A stretch of 64,000 bases of DNA from Enterobacterales bacterium CwR94 (lineage in GTDB: Bacteria > Pseudomonadota > Gammaproteobacteria > Enterobacterales > Enterobacteriaceae): positions 171,383-235,382 of the forward strand of contig KZ478066.1 in NCBI GenBank assembly GCA_002837195.1, given 5' to 3'. A program made the position numbers and the translations under genes. The notes under the pieces are model-generated. The model was given only the letters and a program-made list of their open reading frames with translations. It was not told the DNA's origin and searched no databases. Shown here in pieces: positions 19,128-28,425 of the stretch (position 1 is its first letter; the number at the start of each line of letters is the position of its first letter).

Positions 19128-20324
19128 TTATTTCTGACGGTTGTCGGGGAGAAGTAGCGTCAATATGCCTAAAGCAGGAAGCCATGCGCAAATTTGATAG
19201 ACAACATCAATGCCAGTATGGTCGGCAACATAGCCTAACACCGCAGCACCAAGGCCGCCCATCCCGAAGGCAAAACCAAAGAACAGACCGGAAACCATGC
19301 CAATCCGAGAAGGCATCAACTCCTGGGCATACACCAAAATCGCGGAAAATGCCGAGGCCAGCACAAAGCCGATAATCACCGATAAGATCCCTGTCCAGGC
19401 TAAATTGGCATGCGGCAGCAGTAGCGTAAAGGGCAGGACGCCGAGAATAGAGCCCCAAATCACGTATTTGCGGCCAATGCGGTCGCCCACCGGCCCGCCA
19501 ATCACCGTACCGGCGGCCACGGCAAACAAAAAGGCAAACAGGTGAAACTGCGCGTTTTGCACCGTCAAACCAAATTTGTGGATCAGGTAGAAGGTGTAGT
19601 AGCTGCTCAGACTGGCCAGATAAAAGTATTTGGAAAAGATCAGGACCAGCAGAATAGAAATCGCCAACGCGACTTTACCGCGCGGTAGCGGGCTTTTCAG
19701 CGTCTCGGTCGGACGGCTTTTCGCCACCCGATGCTGGTTTTGATACCAGCGACTCACCTGCATCAGCACCACAATGGCTAACAGGGCCGCCAGCGTAAAC
19801 CAGGCAACATTGCCTTTGCCGTATGGGGCAATAATCAGCGCTGCTAATAGCGGGCCGAGGGAAGAACCGAGATTACCGCCGACCTGAAACACCGATTGTG
19901 CCAGGCCGTGGCGGCCACCGGAGGCCATGCGCGCCACGCGGGAGGATTCGGGGTGAAAAACCGACGAACCCGTGCCCACCAATGCCGCTGCCAGGAGCAC
20001 CAGCTCAAAGTTCGGTGCCCAGGCCAGCAACAGCAAACCCGAAAGTGTGAAGCCCATGCCGATAGGCAGTGACCAGGGTTGTGGATGTTTATCCGTGTAA
20101 TAACCGATAATCGGTTGCAACAGGGAGGCTGTGACCTGAAAGGTTAGGGTGATCATCCCAATTTGCACAAAACTGAGTGAAAACTCGTTTCGTAACAATG
20201 GATAAATCGCCAGAATCAACGACTGAATCATGTCATTGAGCAGATGCGCAAGGCTTATCGCCCCTAACACCCGAAAAGCCGTACGCCCACGGCTACCCGT
20301 AGAGATTGTTTGTTCACTCGCCAT
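19128..20324 (-). CDS. fsr: Fsr, MFS fosmidomycin-resistance-type exporter
   Basis: A 398-aa major facilitator with twelve hydrophobic segments. The N-terminal SLAHLLNDMIQSLILAIYPL and the RDxLVPxxxx-like central VGDRIGRKYV motif between helices 2-3 of the second half match Fsr of E. coli (406 aa), which exports fosmidomycin. It is located between ybaL and ushA exactly as in E. coli. The 250-bp gap to ybaL holds the ybaL promoter and an imperfect AGGATGAGT / ACTCATCCT inverted repeat near 19033-19063. Confidence 0.92.
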   Translation of the reverse strand: MASEQTISTGSRGRTAFRVLGAISLAHLLNDMIQSLILAIYPLLRNEFSLSFVQIGMITLTFQVTASLLQPIIGYYTDKHPQPWSLPIGMGFTLSGLLLLAWAPNFELVLLAAALVGTGSSVFHPESSRVARMASGGRHGLAQSVFQVGGNLGSSLGPLLAALIIAPYGKGNVAWFTLAALLAIVVLMQVSRWYQNQHRVAKSRPTETLKSPLPRGKVALAISILLVLIFSKYFYLASLSSYYTFYLIHKFGLTVQNAQFHLFAFLFAVAAGTVIGGPVGDRIGRKYVIWGSILGVLPFTLLLPHANLAWTGILSVIIGFVLASAFSAILVYAQELMPSRIGMVSGLFFGFAFGMGGLGAAVLGYVADHTGIDVVYQICAWLPALGILTLLLPDNRQK

Positions 20325-20440
20325 GAAAGTTAACCTGTAAAAGAAATCTATTATTTTTTATGTTGCAGAGGCTTTACCTTAACATCGAACAGCAGAGGCG
20401 CGAAGCCGCTGACCGGAATTTCGTCAAAAGGAGATGAACC

Positions 20441-22162
20441 TTGCCCCATTTTCGTTTACGCGCCGCGGGTGCGCTGATGCTAGGAACACTGTTATTTACC
20501 GGCAGTGCCCATGCCTTTGAAAAAGACCGCCAGTATAAATTCACGATTTTGCACACCAACGACCACCACGGTCATTTTTGGCAAAACGCCCAGGATGAGT
20601 ACGGCCTGGCAGCGCAGAAAACGCTGGTGGATAAGATTCGGTTAGACGTGCAAGCGCACGGTGGCCAGGTCCTGATTCTGTCGGGTGGAGACATCAACAC
20701 GGGCGTACCGGAATCCGATTTGCAGGATGCGGAACCCGATTTTCGCGGCATGAATCTGGTGGGTTACGACGCTATGGCGGTCGGTAATCACGAGTTTGAT
20801 AACCCGCTGTCAGTGCTGCGCCAGCAACAGAAGTGGGCGAAATTTCCGTTTCTCTCTGCCAATGTCTACGACAAAACCACTGGCGAACGACTGTTCAAGC
20901 CGTGGCAAATCTTCAACCGCATGGGGCTGCAAATTGCGGTCGTCGGACTCACGACGGATGACACGGCAAAAATTGGCAATCCCGAGTACTTAACCAACAT
21001 TGAATTCCGTTCGCCAGCGGCGGAAGCCAAAACGGTGATTGCTGCGCTCCGCGAACAGCAGAAACCTGATGTGGTGGTGGCGGTGACGCACATGGGCCAT
21101 TACGATAACGGCCAACACGGTTCCAATGCACCGGGAGACGTCGAACTGGCGCGCGCTTTACCGGCTGGCTGGCTAAGCGTGATTGTGGGTGGGCATTCGC
21201 AAGATCCGGTTTGTATGGCCGCGGAAAACCAAAAACAGAAAGACTATGTGCCAGGGGCTCCCTGTGTGCCTGACCGCCAAAACGGCACCTGGATTGTGCA
21301 GGCTCATGAGTGGGGCAAATACGTCGGGCGGGCAGACTTCACCTTTAAAAACGGAGAGTTAACGCTGGAAAATTATGCGTTAATTCCGGTGAACCTGAAA
21401 CACAAAGTCACCAATGCCGATGGCAGCACAACCTGGGTGAATTATCAGGAAGAGATCCCCAAAAATGGCGCCATGATGAAGTTACTGACGCCGTTTCAAA
21501 ACAAAGGTGAGCGTCAACTCGGGGTGAAAGTGGGGGCGGTGGACGGCAAACTGGAAGGCGATCGCCAGAAAGTACGTTTCGAGCAAACCAATATGGCCCG
21601 CTTGATTCTGGCTGGCATCAAGGAGCGCACGCAGGCGGACTTTGCGGTGATCAGCGGCGGCGGGGTGCGTGACTCGATTGCGGCTGGGGATATCAGCTAC
21701 AAAGACGTGCTGAAAGTGCAGCCGTTTGGCAATACTGTGGTCTACGTTGAGATGACGGGCAGCGAACTGGAAAAATATCTGGCAGTGGTTGCCAATAAGT
21801 CAGTGGATTCCGGTGCCTACGCGCAGTTTTCCGGTATCAGCCTGAATGCCGACGGAAAAGGCGTCAGCGAGATCAAAATCAACGGTGAACCGCTACAGGC
21901 AGACAAAACCTATCGCATGGCGACGTTGAGCTTTAATGCCACGGGCGGAGATGGTTATCCCAACGTGGATAAACTGCCGAGTTATGTGAATACCGGCTTT
22001 ATTGATGCTGAGGTGTTAAAAGGCTTTATTGAAAAGCACTCTCCGCTGAAAGCAGAGGATTACGCGCCGAAAGGGGAAATTACCTACGACAAAGACCGCA
22101 AACCGCAAGAGGAAGAAAAGCCGAGTTTGTGGCATCGCATTATTCATCTGCAATTTACCTGA
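20441..22162 (+). CDS. ushA: Periplasmic 5'-nucleotidase / UDP-sugar hydrolase UshA
   Basis: Periplasmic metallophosphoesterase that degrades nucleotides and UDP-glucose for salvage. It has 573 aa (E. coli 550). It starts with TTG at 20441, which follows AAGGAG by a good spacing; the ATG at 20434 is out of frame. A signal peptide LMLGTLLFTGSAHA ends near residue 26. The catalytic domain has FTILHTNDHHGHFW, SGGDINTGVPESD and VGNHEFDNP (dimetal ligands Asp, His, Asn), and the substrate domain contains FNATGGDGYP. A C-terminal extension after the YDKDRKPQEEE stretch is longer than in E. coli. Confidence 0.96.
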   Translation: MPHFRLRAAGALMLGTLLFTGSAHAFEKDRQYKFTILHTNDHHGHFWQNAQDEYGLAAQKTLVDKIRLDVQAHGGQVLILSGGDINTGVPESDLQDAEPDFRGMNLVGYDAMAVGNHEFDNPLSVLRQQQKWAKFPFLSANVYDKTTGERLFKPWQIFNRMGLQIAVVGLTTDDTAKIGNPEYLTNIEFRSPAAEAKTVIAALREQQKPDVVVAVTHMGHYDNGQHGSNAPGDVELARALPAGWLSVIVGGHSQDPVCMAAENQKQKDYVPGAPCVPDRQNGTWIVQAHEWGKYVGRADFTFKNGELTLENYALIPVNLKHKVTNADGSTTWVNYQEEIPKNGAMMKLLTPFQNKGERQLGVKVGAVDGKLEGDRQKVRFEQTNMARLILAGIKERTQADFAVISGGGVRDSIAAGDISYKDVLKVQPFGNTVVYVEMTGSELEKYLAVVANKSVDSGAYAQFSGISLNADGKGVSEIKINGEPLQADKTYRMATLSFNATGGDGYPNVDKLPSYVNTGFIDAEVLKGFIEKHSPLKAEDYAPKGEITYDKDRKPQEEEKPSLWHRIIHLQFT

Positions 22163-22169
22163 TAGCCGA

Positions 22170-22193
22170 AGGCCCTCGCCGCGGCGAGGGCCT
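22170..22193. terminator. Hairpin between ushA and PACE gene
   Basis: Perfect palindrome AGGCCCTCGCCG / CGGCGAGGGCCT between convergent genes. No strong T-tract on either side, so this is a plausible but weak bidirectional terminator. Confidence 0.6.
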
Positions 22194-22198
22194 GGCGC

Positions 22199-22630
22199 TT
22201 ACGCATGGCAGGCTTTGCGTTCCATGACACGTTCGCGAACGCGGTCATAAACCCAGTTGTAGATCACGGTATACGGCAGGAAGAACAGGAAGAAGCCCAG
22301 TTCTAATAAAAATGCCTGCCACAATCCGGTGCCCAGCATCCAGGCGGCAATCGGCAAGCCAATCAAAATAAACCCGCCTTCAAAACCCAACGCATGTCCA
22401 ACGCGTACCGCCAAATTGCGCGTACGGCCGAGTGGAAACAGGCGGTCAAACCCGGTGTTATAAATCATATTCCACAACATCGCGACGGTGGACAGCATCA
22501 GCGCCAGCGCGCCCATCTGGAAGAGCGGCTTATCCAACAGCCAGGCGGCAAGAGGGGAAACAATGGCAATCGCCACAGCTTCAAAACAGACCGCATGAAT
22601 AATGCGTTCTTTCAGGCTTCGGGTTTTCAT
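22199..22630 (-). CDS. PACE-family multidrug efflux pump
   Basis: A 143-aa four-helix membrane protein of the proteobacterial antimicrobial compound efflux (PACE/AceI, bacterial transmembrane pair) family. Two repeats share a pattern: RIIHAVCFEAVAIAIVSPLA with WNMIYNTGFDRLFP, and RVGHALGFEGGFILIGLPIA with YNWVYDRVRERV. The conserved acidic residue in helix 1 (FEA) is present. Known members export chlorhexidine, acriflavine or short-chain diamines. It is divergent from a LysR gene with paired palindromes between, a typical PACE arrangement. The substrate is not predictable. Confidence 0.9.
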   Translation of the reverse strand: MKTRSLKERIIHAVCFEAVAIAIVSPLAAWLLDKPLFQMGALALMLSTVAMLWNMIYNTGFDRLFPLGRTRNLAVRVGHALGFEGGFILIGLPIAAWMLGTGLWQAFLLELGFFLFFLPYTVIYNWVYDRVRERVMERKACHA

Positions 22631-22662
22631 GGTGGCTCCTTAATCACAAGGTCGCCATTTTT

Positions 22663-22710
22663 ATCGATTTTATTGATAAAATAAAAATAGAACCCATCGA
22701 AAAAAGCGAT
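22663..22710. promoter_or_regulatory. Paired LysR-type palindromes
   Basis: Two 15-bp palindromic elements lie in the gap between the divergent PACE and LysR genes: ATCGATTTTATTGAT (22663-22677) and ATCGAAAAAAGCGAT (22696-22710). Both fit ATCG-N7-xGAT with centre-to-centre spacing of 33 bp, about three helical turns, as expected for a LysR recognition site plus activation site. Seen directly; binding is inferred. Confidence 0.55.
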
Positions 22711-22714
22711 AGCT

Positions 22715-23590
22715 ATGCGTTACTCACCTGAATCTTTGCTGGCCTTTGTACAGACTGTCGATAGCGGCTCCTTCTCGGCGGCGGCGCGCGCGTTGCGAAA
22801 AAGCCAGTCAACGGTCAGCACCGCAGTGGCCAATCTGGAAGCCGATCTCGGTTTTTCACTGTTTGATCGTCAAGGGCGACAACCCGTTTTAACGCCACAA
22901 GGGGAGCGCGCGCTGCAGCAAATTCGTGAAATTCTCGCCGCCAGTGAACGGCTGGACGAGCTCGCGATGCGTATGGCGGCGGGTGTCGAGCCGCGGCTGA
23001 GCATGGCGATCTCCGACTTTTGGCAAGCGGATCATCATGAGCAGATGCTCCGGCGTTTTGCGGCGCGCTATCCCGATATCGAATTTGATTGCATGATTGC
23101 GGAAGATGCTGATGTGATTGATCTGCTGCAGGGAGAGCGGATCCACATTGGCGTGATCCGCACGCAGCCGCACTATCCGGTCGACATTGCGACGTCACGT
23201 TTACAGGTTGAGGCGCAGATGGCGATTTTTATTCACCGCGAACATGCGTTAGTCAGCCAGTCAGAGGTGACGGCCGCGCAACTGGAAGGAGTGCGCCAGC
23301 TCCGGCTCAATACGTGGGGACAAAACCCCATGCCGCGTGTCACCGGAAGCGCCAGTTGGTCAGCGCCGTCCTATCTGTTGCTGTTAGAAATGGCGGAGCA
23401 GGGCTTTGGCTGGACGATTTTGCCGCGCTGGATGGTGGCGCAATTTGGTCACCAGTTATTGGCAGAGCTGCCCGTCAACGGTTGGCCGCAGCGCATTGCC
23501 GTTGATGCGGTTTGGTCAACGCGCACTCCACCCGGCCCGGCCGGGCGTTGGATACTCGACCAACTGATCGCGCAACGCCACGGTAGATAG
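22715..23590 (+). CDS. LysR-family regulator next to PACE pump
   Basis: A 291-aa LysR regulator: N-terminal winged helix (ESLLAFVQTVDSGSFSAAAR, KSQSTVSTAVANLEADLG) and an effector domain with GFGWTILPRWMVAQFG. It is divergent from the PACE pump gene and probably activates it, as for AceR and related regulators of PACE genes. The LysR assignment is firm and the target is inferred from gene geometry and the intergenic palindromes. Neither gene of the pair is at this position in E. coli, where ushA is followed by ybaK. Confidence 0.88.
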   Translation: MRYSPESLLAFVQTVDSGSFSAAARALRKSQSTVSTAVANLEADLGFSLFDRQGRQPVLTPQGERALQQIREILAASERLDELAMRMAAGVEPRLSMAISDFWQADHHEQMLRRFAARYPDIEFDCMIAEDADVIDLLQGERIHIGVIRTQPHYPVDIATSRLQVEAQMAIFIHREHALVSQSEVTAAQLEGVRQLRLNTWGQNPMPRVTGSASWSAPSYLLLLEMAEQGFGWTILPRWMVAQFGHQLLAELPVNGWPQRIAVDAVWSTRTPPGPAGRWILDQLIAQRHGR

Positions 23591-23594
23591 CGGC

Positions 23595-24074
23595 TTAGTC
23601 GCGTTTGGCGATATCGGCAAACGTTGCCTGACACTGGGTCGCTAAGTCGGTGGCGGCCAGTTCAATATCCAATCCGCGACGCCCACCGGAGATAAACACC
23701 GTGCCAAATTCCTCTGCCTGTTGGTCTATCACGGTGGGTAAGCGTTTTTTCTGACCCAGCGGGCTGATACCGCCCACCAGATAGCCTGTGATGCGCTGCG
23801 CCAGTTGTGGATCGGCCATTTCCGCTTTTTTGGCACCCAGCGCTTTTGCCACTTTTTTGAGATCGAGTTGGCTGGAAACCGGCGTGACGGCAACCGCCAG
23901 ATTTTTCGCTTCACCGTTCAAGCACACCAGCAGAGTTTTAAACACTTGCCGCGCATCCAAATTGAGCTTGCGCACCGCCTCATCGCCAAAATTCGTTTCA
24001 TGGCTGTCGTGTTCATACGGATGCAAGGTGAACACCACGTTGTGCTTTTCCAGTAATGTGACTGCCGGGGTCAT
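23595..24074 (-). CDS. ybaK: Cys-tRNA(Pro)/Cys-tRNA(Cys) deacylase YbaK
   Basis: Trans-editing hydrolase that removes cysteine mischarged on tRNA-Pro. The 159-aa YbaK/ProX-fold protein has [20 protein letters not shown] at the N-terminus, the catalytic-lysine region [14 protein letters not shown] and the [17 protein letters not shown] substrate loop. E. coli YbaK has 159 aa. It is immediately downstream of ybaP in the same orientation, with only six bases between them. Confidence 0.96.
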   Translation of the reverse strand: MTPAVTLLEKHNVVFTLHPYEHDSHETNFGDEAVRKLNLDARQVFKTLLVCLNGEAKNLAVAVTPVSSQLDLKKVAKALGAKKAEMADPQLAQRITGYLVGGISPLGQKKRLPTVIDQQAEEFGTVFISGGRRGLDIELAATDLATQCQATFADIAKRD

Positions 24075-24080
24075 TCGGTT

Positions 24081-24902
24081 TTATCCCTCATTTCTCGCTG
24101 ACTGCGGGTGCAGCAGTGACGGTAAGTTGCCTTCACCATACAGATGCAGTGCGCCAACCGCCACGACATAGTCACCTGCGGGCAGCGCTAACAACTGTTC
24201 ACGCCAGCGTAAATTACGCTGGTGCATTAATACGCTATTTAATTCATCGCTAAAGGTCGCGGGAAGCACCAGCTCGGCGCTGTTGGGCCGCGCCGCCATC
24301 CACCAACTCATCATGGTTTGCAACAAGCGTGCGTTGGTATGCCAGTGGGTCAAGGTATCGCGCAGCAGCGCCATGCCGTTTTCTGGCAGGGCGCGTAGCA
24401 TGGCAATCTGCGACTCTGGCCCTTCCAGTTCAATAATCGGTTTGTTGAGCGCTTTGGCCTGCTGCAACAACTGATAATCAATGCCATAACTGGCACGCAA
24501 TCCCAGTCGTTGCGCCTGCTGCGCCTGCATCATTAGCGCAATCTGCCAACCGGGCAGGGTGTCAATGTGTTGTGGATCAATCTTGAGCTCGTCACACAGA
24601 CGAACGAGCTGTGCCCACTCGTCGGCGGTCAGCCGATCTGCCAACGGCAGATCAGGCGCCGTCTGATTGAACGGCGAAACATGCGTATCCGTAATATCAG
24701 CTTCAACCACTAAGGCATCAGCGCGTGCCAGTTGTTGTACCAGCGCCTGCGGCAGGGGGCTCATATCGCGCGTGCCCATGTGAATGCTGCCCACCAGGTG
24801 CAAATGTTGTTGCGCCACATGGACGTCCAGCGCGGGATAGTGCCAGGGCGTGGGCAGCCATCGACGAAACAGGGCGGTGACGGTTTGCAGTAATTTTCCC
24901 AT
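24081..24902 (-). CDS. ybaP: YbaP, TraB/GumN-family protein
   Basis: A 273-aa TraB/GumN (Tiki-related) protein. Hallmarks are LVGSIHMGTRDMSPLP near residues 37-52 (conserved GSxH) and ALVVEADI, and a C-terminal LPAGDYVVAVGALHLYGEGNLPSLL with the second conserved GxxH. By family analogy it may be a metal-dependent peptidase, but no activity is established for bacterial members. E. coli YbaP has a cleavable signal; here the N-terminus MGKLLQTVTALFRRWLP is only weakly signal-like. It precedes ybaK as in E. coli. Confidence 0.92.
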   Translation of the reverse strand: MGKLLQTVTALFRRWLPTPWHYPALDVHVAQQHLHLVGSIHMGTRDMSPLPQALVQQLARADALVVEADITDTHVSPFNQTAPDLPLADRLTADEWAQLVRLCDELKIDPQHIDTLPGWQIALMMQAQQAQRLGLRASYGIDYQLLQQAKALNKPIIELEGPESQIAMLRALPENGMALLRDTLTHWHTNARLLQTMMSWWMAARPNSAELVLPATFSDELNSVLMHQRNLRWREQLLALPAGDYVVAVGALHLYGEGNLPSLLHPQSARNEG

Positions 24903-24981
24903 TGCGGCGCTCCTTGTGTGAACTCATCCCCATGCTAACGGCTTTATGCCGGTGTCACTATGCGCAATGGTGCTTTTCGTC

Positions 24982-27483
24982 TTATTCCTGCGGCGGGCGA
25001 AAGCGCAGCAGGCGGTTGGCATTACTGACCACTGTAATCGATGACAGCGCCATGGCGGCACCCGCAACCACGGGATTCAACAGCGTTCCGGTCAACGGCC
25101 ACAGCACACCGGCGGCGATTGGAATGCCTAATGCGTTATAAATAAAGGCGCCCAGCAAATTCTGTTTCATATTGCGCAATGTCGCTTTTGACAGCGCCAG
25201 CGCATCCACCACGGCGTGTAAATCGTTACGCATTAAGGTAATGGCCGCGGTTTCAACCGCGACATCACTGCCGCTGCCCATCGCAATACCGACTTCCGCC
25301 TGGGCCAGTGCCGGTGCATCGTTTATACCGTCACCAATCATCGCGACCTGATAGCCTTGCTGTTGAAGGTTGGCAATGGCGGCGGCTTTACCGTCAGGCA
25401 ACACACCGGCAATCACCTGATCAATGCCCGCTTGATGCGCCACATGGCGGGCGGTGATTTCGTTATCGCCAGTCAACATCACCAGCCGATAGCCCGCCTG
25501 ATGCAAGCGTGTCAGTGCGGCAACGCTCTCCGTACGCAGCGGATCGCGCAGCGCAAACAGCGCCACTAACTGACCTGCCGCCGCCAGTAACACCGGGGTG
25601 GCGCCTTGTTGCGTCATCTGGGCTAAGGCGCTATCGGCCAGCTGCGTATCGATGCCCTGTGCCTGTAAAAAGGCGGCGTTGCCTAACAGCAGCGGAACCG
25701 TATCCAGTGTGCCACTGACGCCCCGTCCGGGGATTGTACGAAATTGCGCAAGAGTAGAATGTGCGGGAAGTTCACCGGCGCGCGCCACGATCGCTTTAGC
25801 CAGCGGGTGACTGGCATGCTGTTCCAGTTGTGCAGCCCACTGTAATACTTGCTGCTCAGTGGTATCACCCCAGGTCATGATATCGGTCACGGCAGGCGCG
25901 CCTTGCGTCAGGGTGCCGGTCTTATCAAACACCAGCGTATCGAGCGTGCTGGCACGCTGTAGGGCGTCGGCATCGCGCACCAAGACGCCGAATTCAGCCG
26001 CGCGGCCGACGCCAGAAATAATGGACATCGGTGTGGCGAGGCCTAGTGCGCATGGGCAGGCAATAATCAACACCGTCGTGAGTACCACCAGGCTGTAAGC
26101 CCCTTGCGGTTGTGGCCCGACGACATACCACACCAGTGCGCTCAGCATGGCTATCGCCACCACAATGGGCACAAACACCGCGGAGATACGATCGGCGAGT
26201 TGTCCGAGCGCCGGTTTGCTGCTTTGCGCTTCTCTGACCAACTGGATAATGCGGGCCAGCGTGGTGTTTTTCCCCACCGCCTCGGCGCGAAACTGCACGC
26301 TGCCATCCTGTAGCAGCGTCCCTGCATGTATCTGTGAGGCGATGCCTTTTTGTTGTGGCAGCGGTTCGCCAGTGAGCATGGCCTCATCCAGCCAGGCTTC
26401 CCCCTGCACAATGGTGCCATCGACCGGCACCCGATCGCCGGTACGCAGGCGCACAATCATGCCGCGGGTCACTTCACTGAGCGGGATTTCACGCTCGCCC
26501 TGTTCATCCACGACTCGCGCGGTAGCAGGTGTTAAATCCAACAAGCGTTCCAGCGCACGCGACGCGCGCTGGCGTGCTCGCTGTTCTAACGCATGGCCCA
26601 AATTAATCAAACCAATGATCATGGCACTGGCTTCAAAATAGAGGTGTCGCGCCTGCTCAGGGAACAGGACGGGCCACACGACGACGCTGATGGAGTAAAT
26701 CCAGGCGGCGGCGGTGCCTATCGCCACCAGGGTATCCATGGTGGCCGTGCCATTACGCAGGCTCTTCCAGGCGTTGCGATAGAAGTGTCCCCCTGCGACG
26801 ATCATCACCAACAGTGTCAGTACGCCGATCACAAGCCAGGTCGATCGGTTACTGCTGGACAGCATCATGTTGTCGCCCAGCATTCCCCAAATCATCACCG
26901 GGACGCCGAGCAACAGCGCCAGCGCCGCTTGCCCGCTGAAGCGGCGCATCGCGCGCTGGGCGCTAGCCTGCTGTTTATCGCGACGCGTTTTTTCATCGAC
27001 CACTATTTCGGCCTGATAGCCAGCCTTCACCACGGCGTTGACCAGGGCGTCTGCCTGTGGCGTGCCGGTAATCAGGGCGCTACGTTCTGCCAGATTGACC
27101 CGCGCCTGTTTAACGCCGGGCACCTGGCTTAACGCTTGCTGCACGCGGCTAACGCAACTGGCACAGCTCATGCCTTCAATTAACAGTTGCACACTGTCAT
27201 GGGGTGCCGGAAGTTCAGAGGGCTCCGCTGTCAGCGCTTCCGGCGCGGGGACTGTTTCTGGCAGCGGTTCAGACTTTGGGGAAGTGGCCAGGCGAGCGTG
27301 ATAGCCTGCCTGTTCAACGGCTTCAATCAGTTGCTGCGCGGAAGCCTGCCCAGTGACATCGGCATGATCAATCTCCACTGTCGCCTGTTCAACGTCGTCA
27401 CGTTTTTCCAGCGCGTCTTTCACGCGTTTTACGCAGTGACCACAGGTGAGGCCTTCAAGATGTAATGCTATTGTGTGTGTCAT
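24982..27483 (-). CDS. copA: Copper-exporting P1B ATPase CopA
   Basis: Inner-membrane Cu(I) exporter, 833 aa from ATG 27483. Two N-terminal heavy-metal domains ([11 protein letters not shown] at about residue 11 and [11 protein letters not shown] near 108), eight membrane helices, the Cu site CPC in [13 protein letters not shown], the actuator MLTGEPLP, the phosphorylation motif [11 protein letters not shown] and [12 protein letters not shown] are all present. Divergent from cueR, with a CueR operator inside its promoter, so it is induced by copper. An internal slippery site may give a short CopA(Z) copper chaperone. Confidence 0.98.
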   Translation of the reverse strand: MTHTIALHLEGLTCGHCVKRVKDALEKRDDVEQATVEIDHADVTGQASAQQLIEAVEQAGYHARLATSPKSEPLPETVPAPEALTAEPSELPAPHDSVQLLIEGMSCASCVSRVQQALSQVPGVKQARVNLAERSALITGTPQADALVNAVVKAGYQAEIVVDEKTRRDKQQASAQRAMRRFSGQAALALLLGVPVMIWGMLGDNMMLSSSNRSTWLVIGVLTLLVMIVAGGHFYRNAWKSLRNGTATMDTLVAIGTAAAWIYSISVVVWPVLFPEQARHLYFEASAMIIGLINLGHALEQRARQRASRALERLLDLTPATARVVDEQGEREIPLSEVTRGMIVRLRTGDRVPVDGTIVQGEAWLDEAMLTGEPLPQQKGIASQIHAGTLLQDGSVQFRAEAVGKNTTLARIIQLVREAQSSKPALGQLADRISAVFVPIVVAIAMLSALVWYVVGPQPQGAYSLVVLTTVLIIACPCALGLATPMSIISGVGRAAEFGVLVRDADALQRASTLDTLVFDKTGTLTQGAPAVTDIMTWGDTTEQQVLQWAAQLEQHASHPLAKAIVARAGELPAHSTLAQFRTIPGRGVSGTLDTVPLLLGNAAFLQAQGIDTQLADSALAQMTQQGATPVLLAAAGQLVALFALRDPLRTESVAALTRLHQAGYRLVMLTGDNEITARHVAHQAGIDQVIAGVLPDGKAAAIANLQQQGYQVAMIGDGINDAPALAQAEVGIAMGSGSDVAVETAAITLMRNDLHAVVDALALSKATLRNMKQNLLGAFIYNALGIPIAAGVLWPLTGTLLNPVVAGAAMALSSITVVSNANRLLRFRPPQE
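27269..27280 (-). promoter_or_regulatory. copA: copA programmed -1 frameshift site (CopA(Z))
   Basis: On the minus strand the heptamer C CCA AAG lies at 27280-27274 over copA codons 68-70. A -1 slip reads GTC then TGA (27271-27269), ending a product of about 71 residues made of the first heavy-metal domain. E. coli copA uses the same heptamer at the same place to make the chaperone CopA(Z). The sequence is seen; frameshifting is inferred by homology. Confidence 0.65.
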
Positions 27484-27538
27484 AAGACAATTCCTTCTGG
27501 TGTGACGGACGGTGAACATCCAGTAAGGGATAAGGTAA

Positions 27539-27562
27539 ACCTTCCATTAACGGGAAGGTCAA
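27539..27562 (-). promoter_or_regulatory. CueR operator and copA promoter
   Basis: On the minus strand TTGACC (27562-27557) is followed by the dyad ACCTTCCCGTTAATGGAAGGT (27559-27539 in part overlapping) and then TACCTTATCC as -10 region, giving the long 19-bp spacer typical of MerR-family promoters. It matches the E. coli PcopA CueR box closely. It lies between divergent copA and cueR. Confidence 0.85.
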
Positions 27563-27583
27563 GCGTTTAAAGTGAGATAAACC

Positions 27584-27982
27584 ATGAACATTAGCGACGT
27601 GGCAAAAAAAACCGGGTTGACCAGTAAGGCGATCCGTTTTTATGAAGAGAAAGGGCTGGTCACGCCACCGGTGCGCAGTGAAAACGGCTACCGTAGCTAC
27701 ACGCCAAAGCACATTGAAGAGTTAACGCTGTTAAGGCAGGCGCGGCAGGTCGGATTTAATCTGGATGAGTGTCGTGACATGGTGCAACTGTTTAATAATC
27801 CGCAGCGCCACAGTGCCGATGTGAAAGCCAAGACGTTACAGAAAGTTGCGGAGATAGAGGCGCACATCGCTGAATTGCAGACCATGCGCGCCCGTTTACT
27901 GGACTTAGCCGCCAGTTGCCCCGGCGATAATGGGGCGGAGTGCCCCATTATTAACGATCTTGCCGGATGCTGTAAGCGTTAG
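27584..27982 (+). CDS. cueR: Copper-responsive MerR-family activator CueR
   Basis: A 132-aa MerR-type regulator that senses Cu(I), Ag(I) or Au(I) and activates copA (and cueO). It has the N-terminal [20 protein letters not shown] winged helix and a C-terminal metal loop with the two ligand cysteines in [12 protein letters not shown] (around residues 112-120), the CueR spacing. It starts at ATG 27584 and overlaps the convergent ybbJ stop by four bases. Confidence 0.97.
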   Translation: MNISDVAKKTGLTSKAIRFYEEKGLVTPPVRSENGYRSYTPKHIEELTLLRQARQVGFNLDECRDMVQLFNNPQRHSADVKAKTLQKVAEIEAHIAELQTMRARLLDLAASCPGDNGAECPIINDLAGCCKR

Positions 27983-28425
27983 CGACGCGGTTCGACCTGC
28001 AAGGTGATGCCCTCAATGGCGACCACCGTCACCGCTGTGCCTGCGGGCAAGTCTTCGCTAGCCTGCACGCGCCAACTGCTGTCACCCACGCGCACATGGC
28101 CAATGCCATTTTGCAGGGGAGTGCTCAGCGTCAATTGCGTACCGATTAACTGCGCACCGCGCTGATTCAGAGTGGAGGGCGCTGCCGTTTGACGGCGCTG
28201 CATCCAGCGCCACCACAGCAGAGCGGCAACCAACGTCATCACGGCAAATACCACGCCCTGCGCCCCCCAGTCCAGCGGGAACGCCCACACCAGCAGTCCT
28301 GTGACCACTGCGGAAACACCGCTCCACAGCAGATAGCCACTGGTGCCCAGCATTTCTGCCGCCAGCAGCAGACCGCCCAGCGTGAGCCAGAACCAATGCG
28401 GATGCGCGATAATCTCTGCCACCAT
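27979..28425 (-). CDS. ybbJ: NfeD-family membrane protein YbbJ (QmcB)
   Basis: A 148-aa NfeD-like partner of the SPFH protein QmcA: two or three membrane helices ([38 protein letters not shown]) followed by a cytosolic OB-fold domain ([21 protein letters not shown]). Its start overlaps the qmcA stop at 28425, so the two are translated together. SPFH-NfeD pairs are membrane-microdomain and quality-control components; the exact job of this pair is not settled. Confidence 0.92.
   Translation of the reverse strand: MVAEIIAHPHWFWLTLGGLLLAAEMLGTSGYLLWSGVSAVVTGLLVWAFPLDWGAQGVVFAVMTLVAALLWWRWMQRRQTAAPSTLNQRGAQLIGTQLTLSTPLQNGIGHVRVGDSSWRVQASEDLPAGTAVTVVAIEGITLQVEPRR

Noticed and set aside
24075..24080. 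ChiX (SroB) small RNA expected near ybaK-ybaP
   Set aside because: Only six bases separate ybaK and ybaP, and the gap upstream of ybaP shows no ChiX-like sequence.
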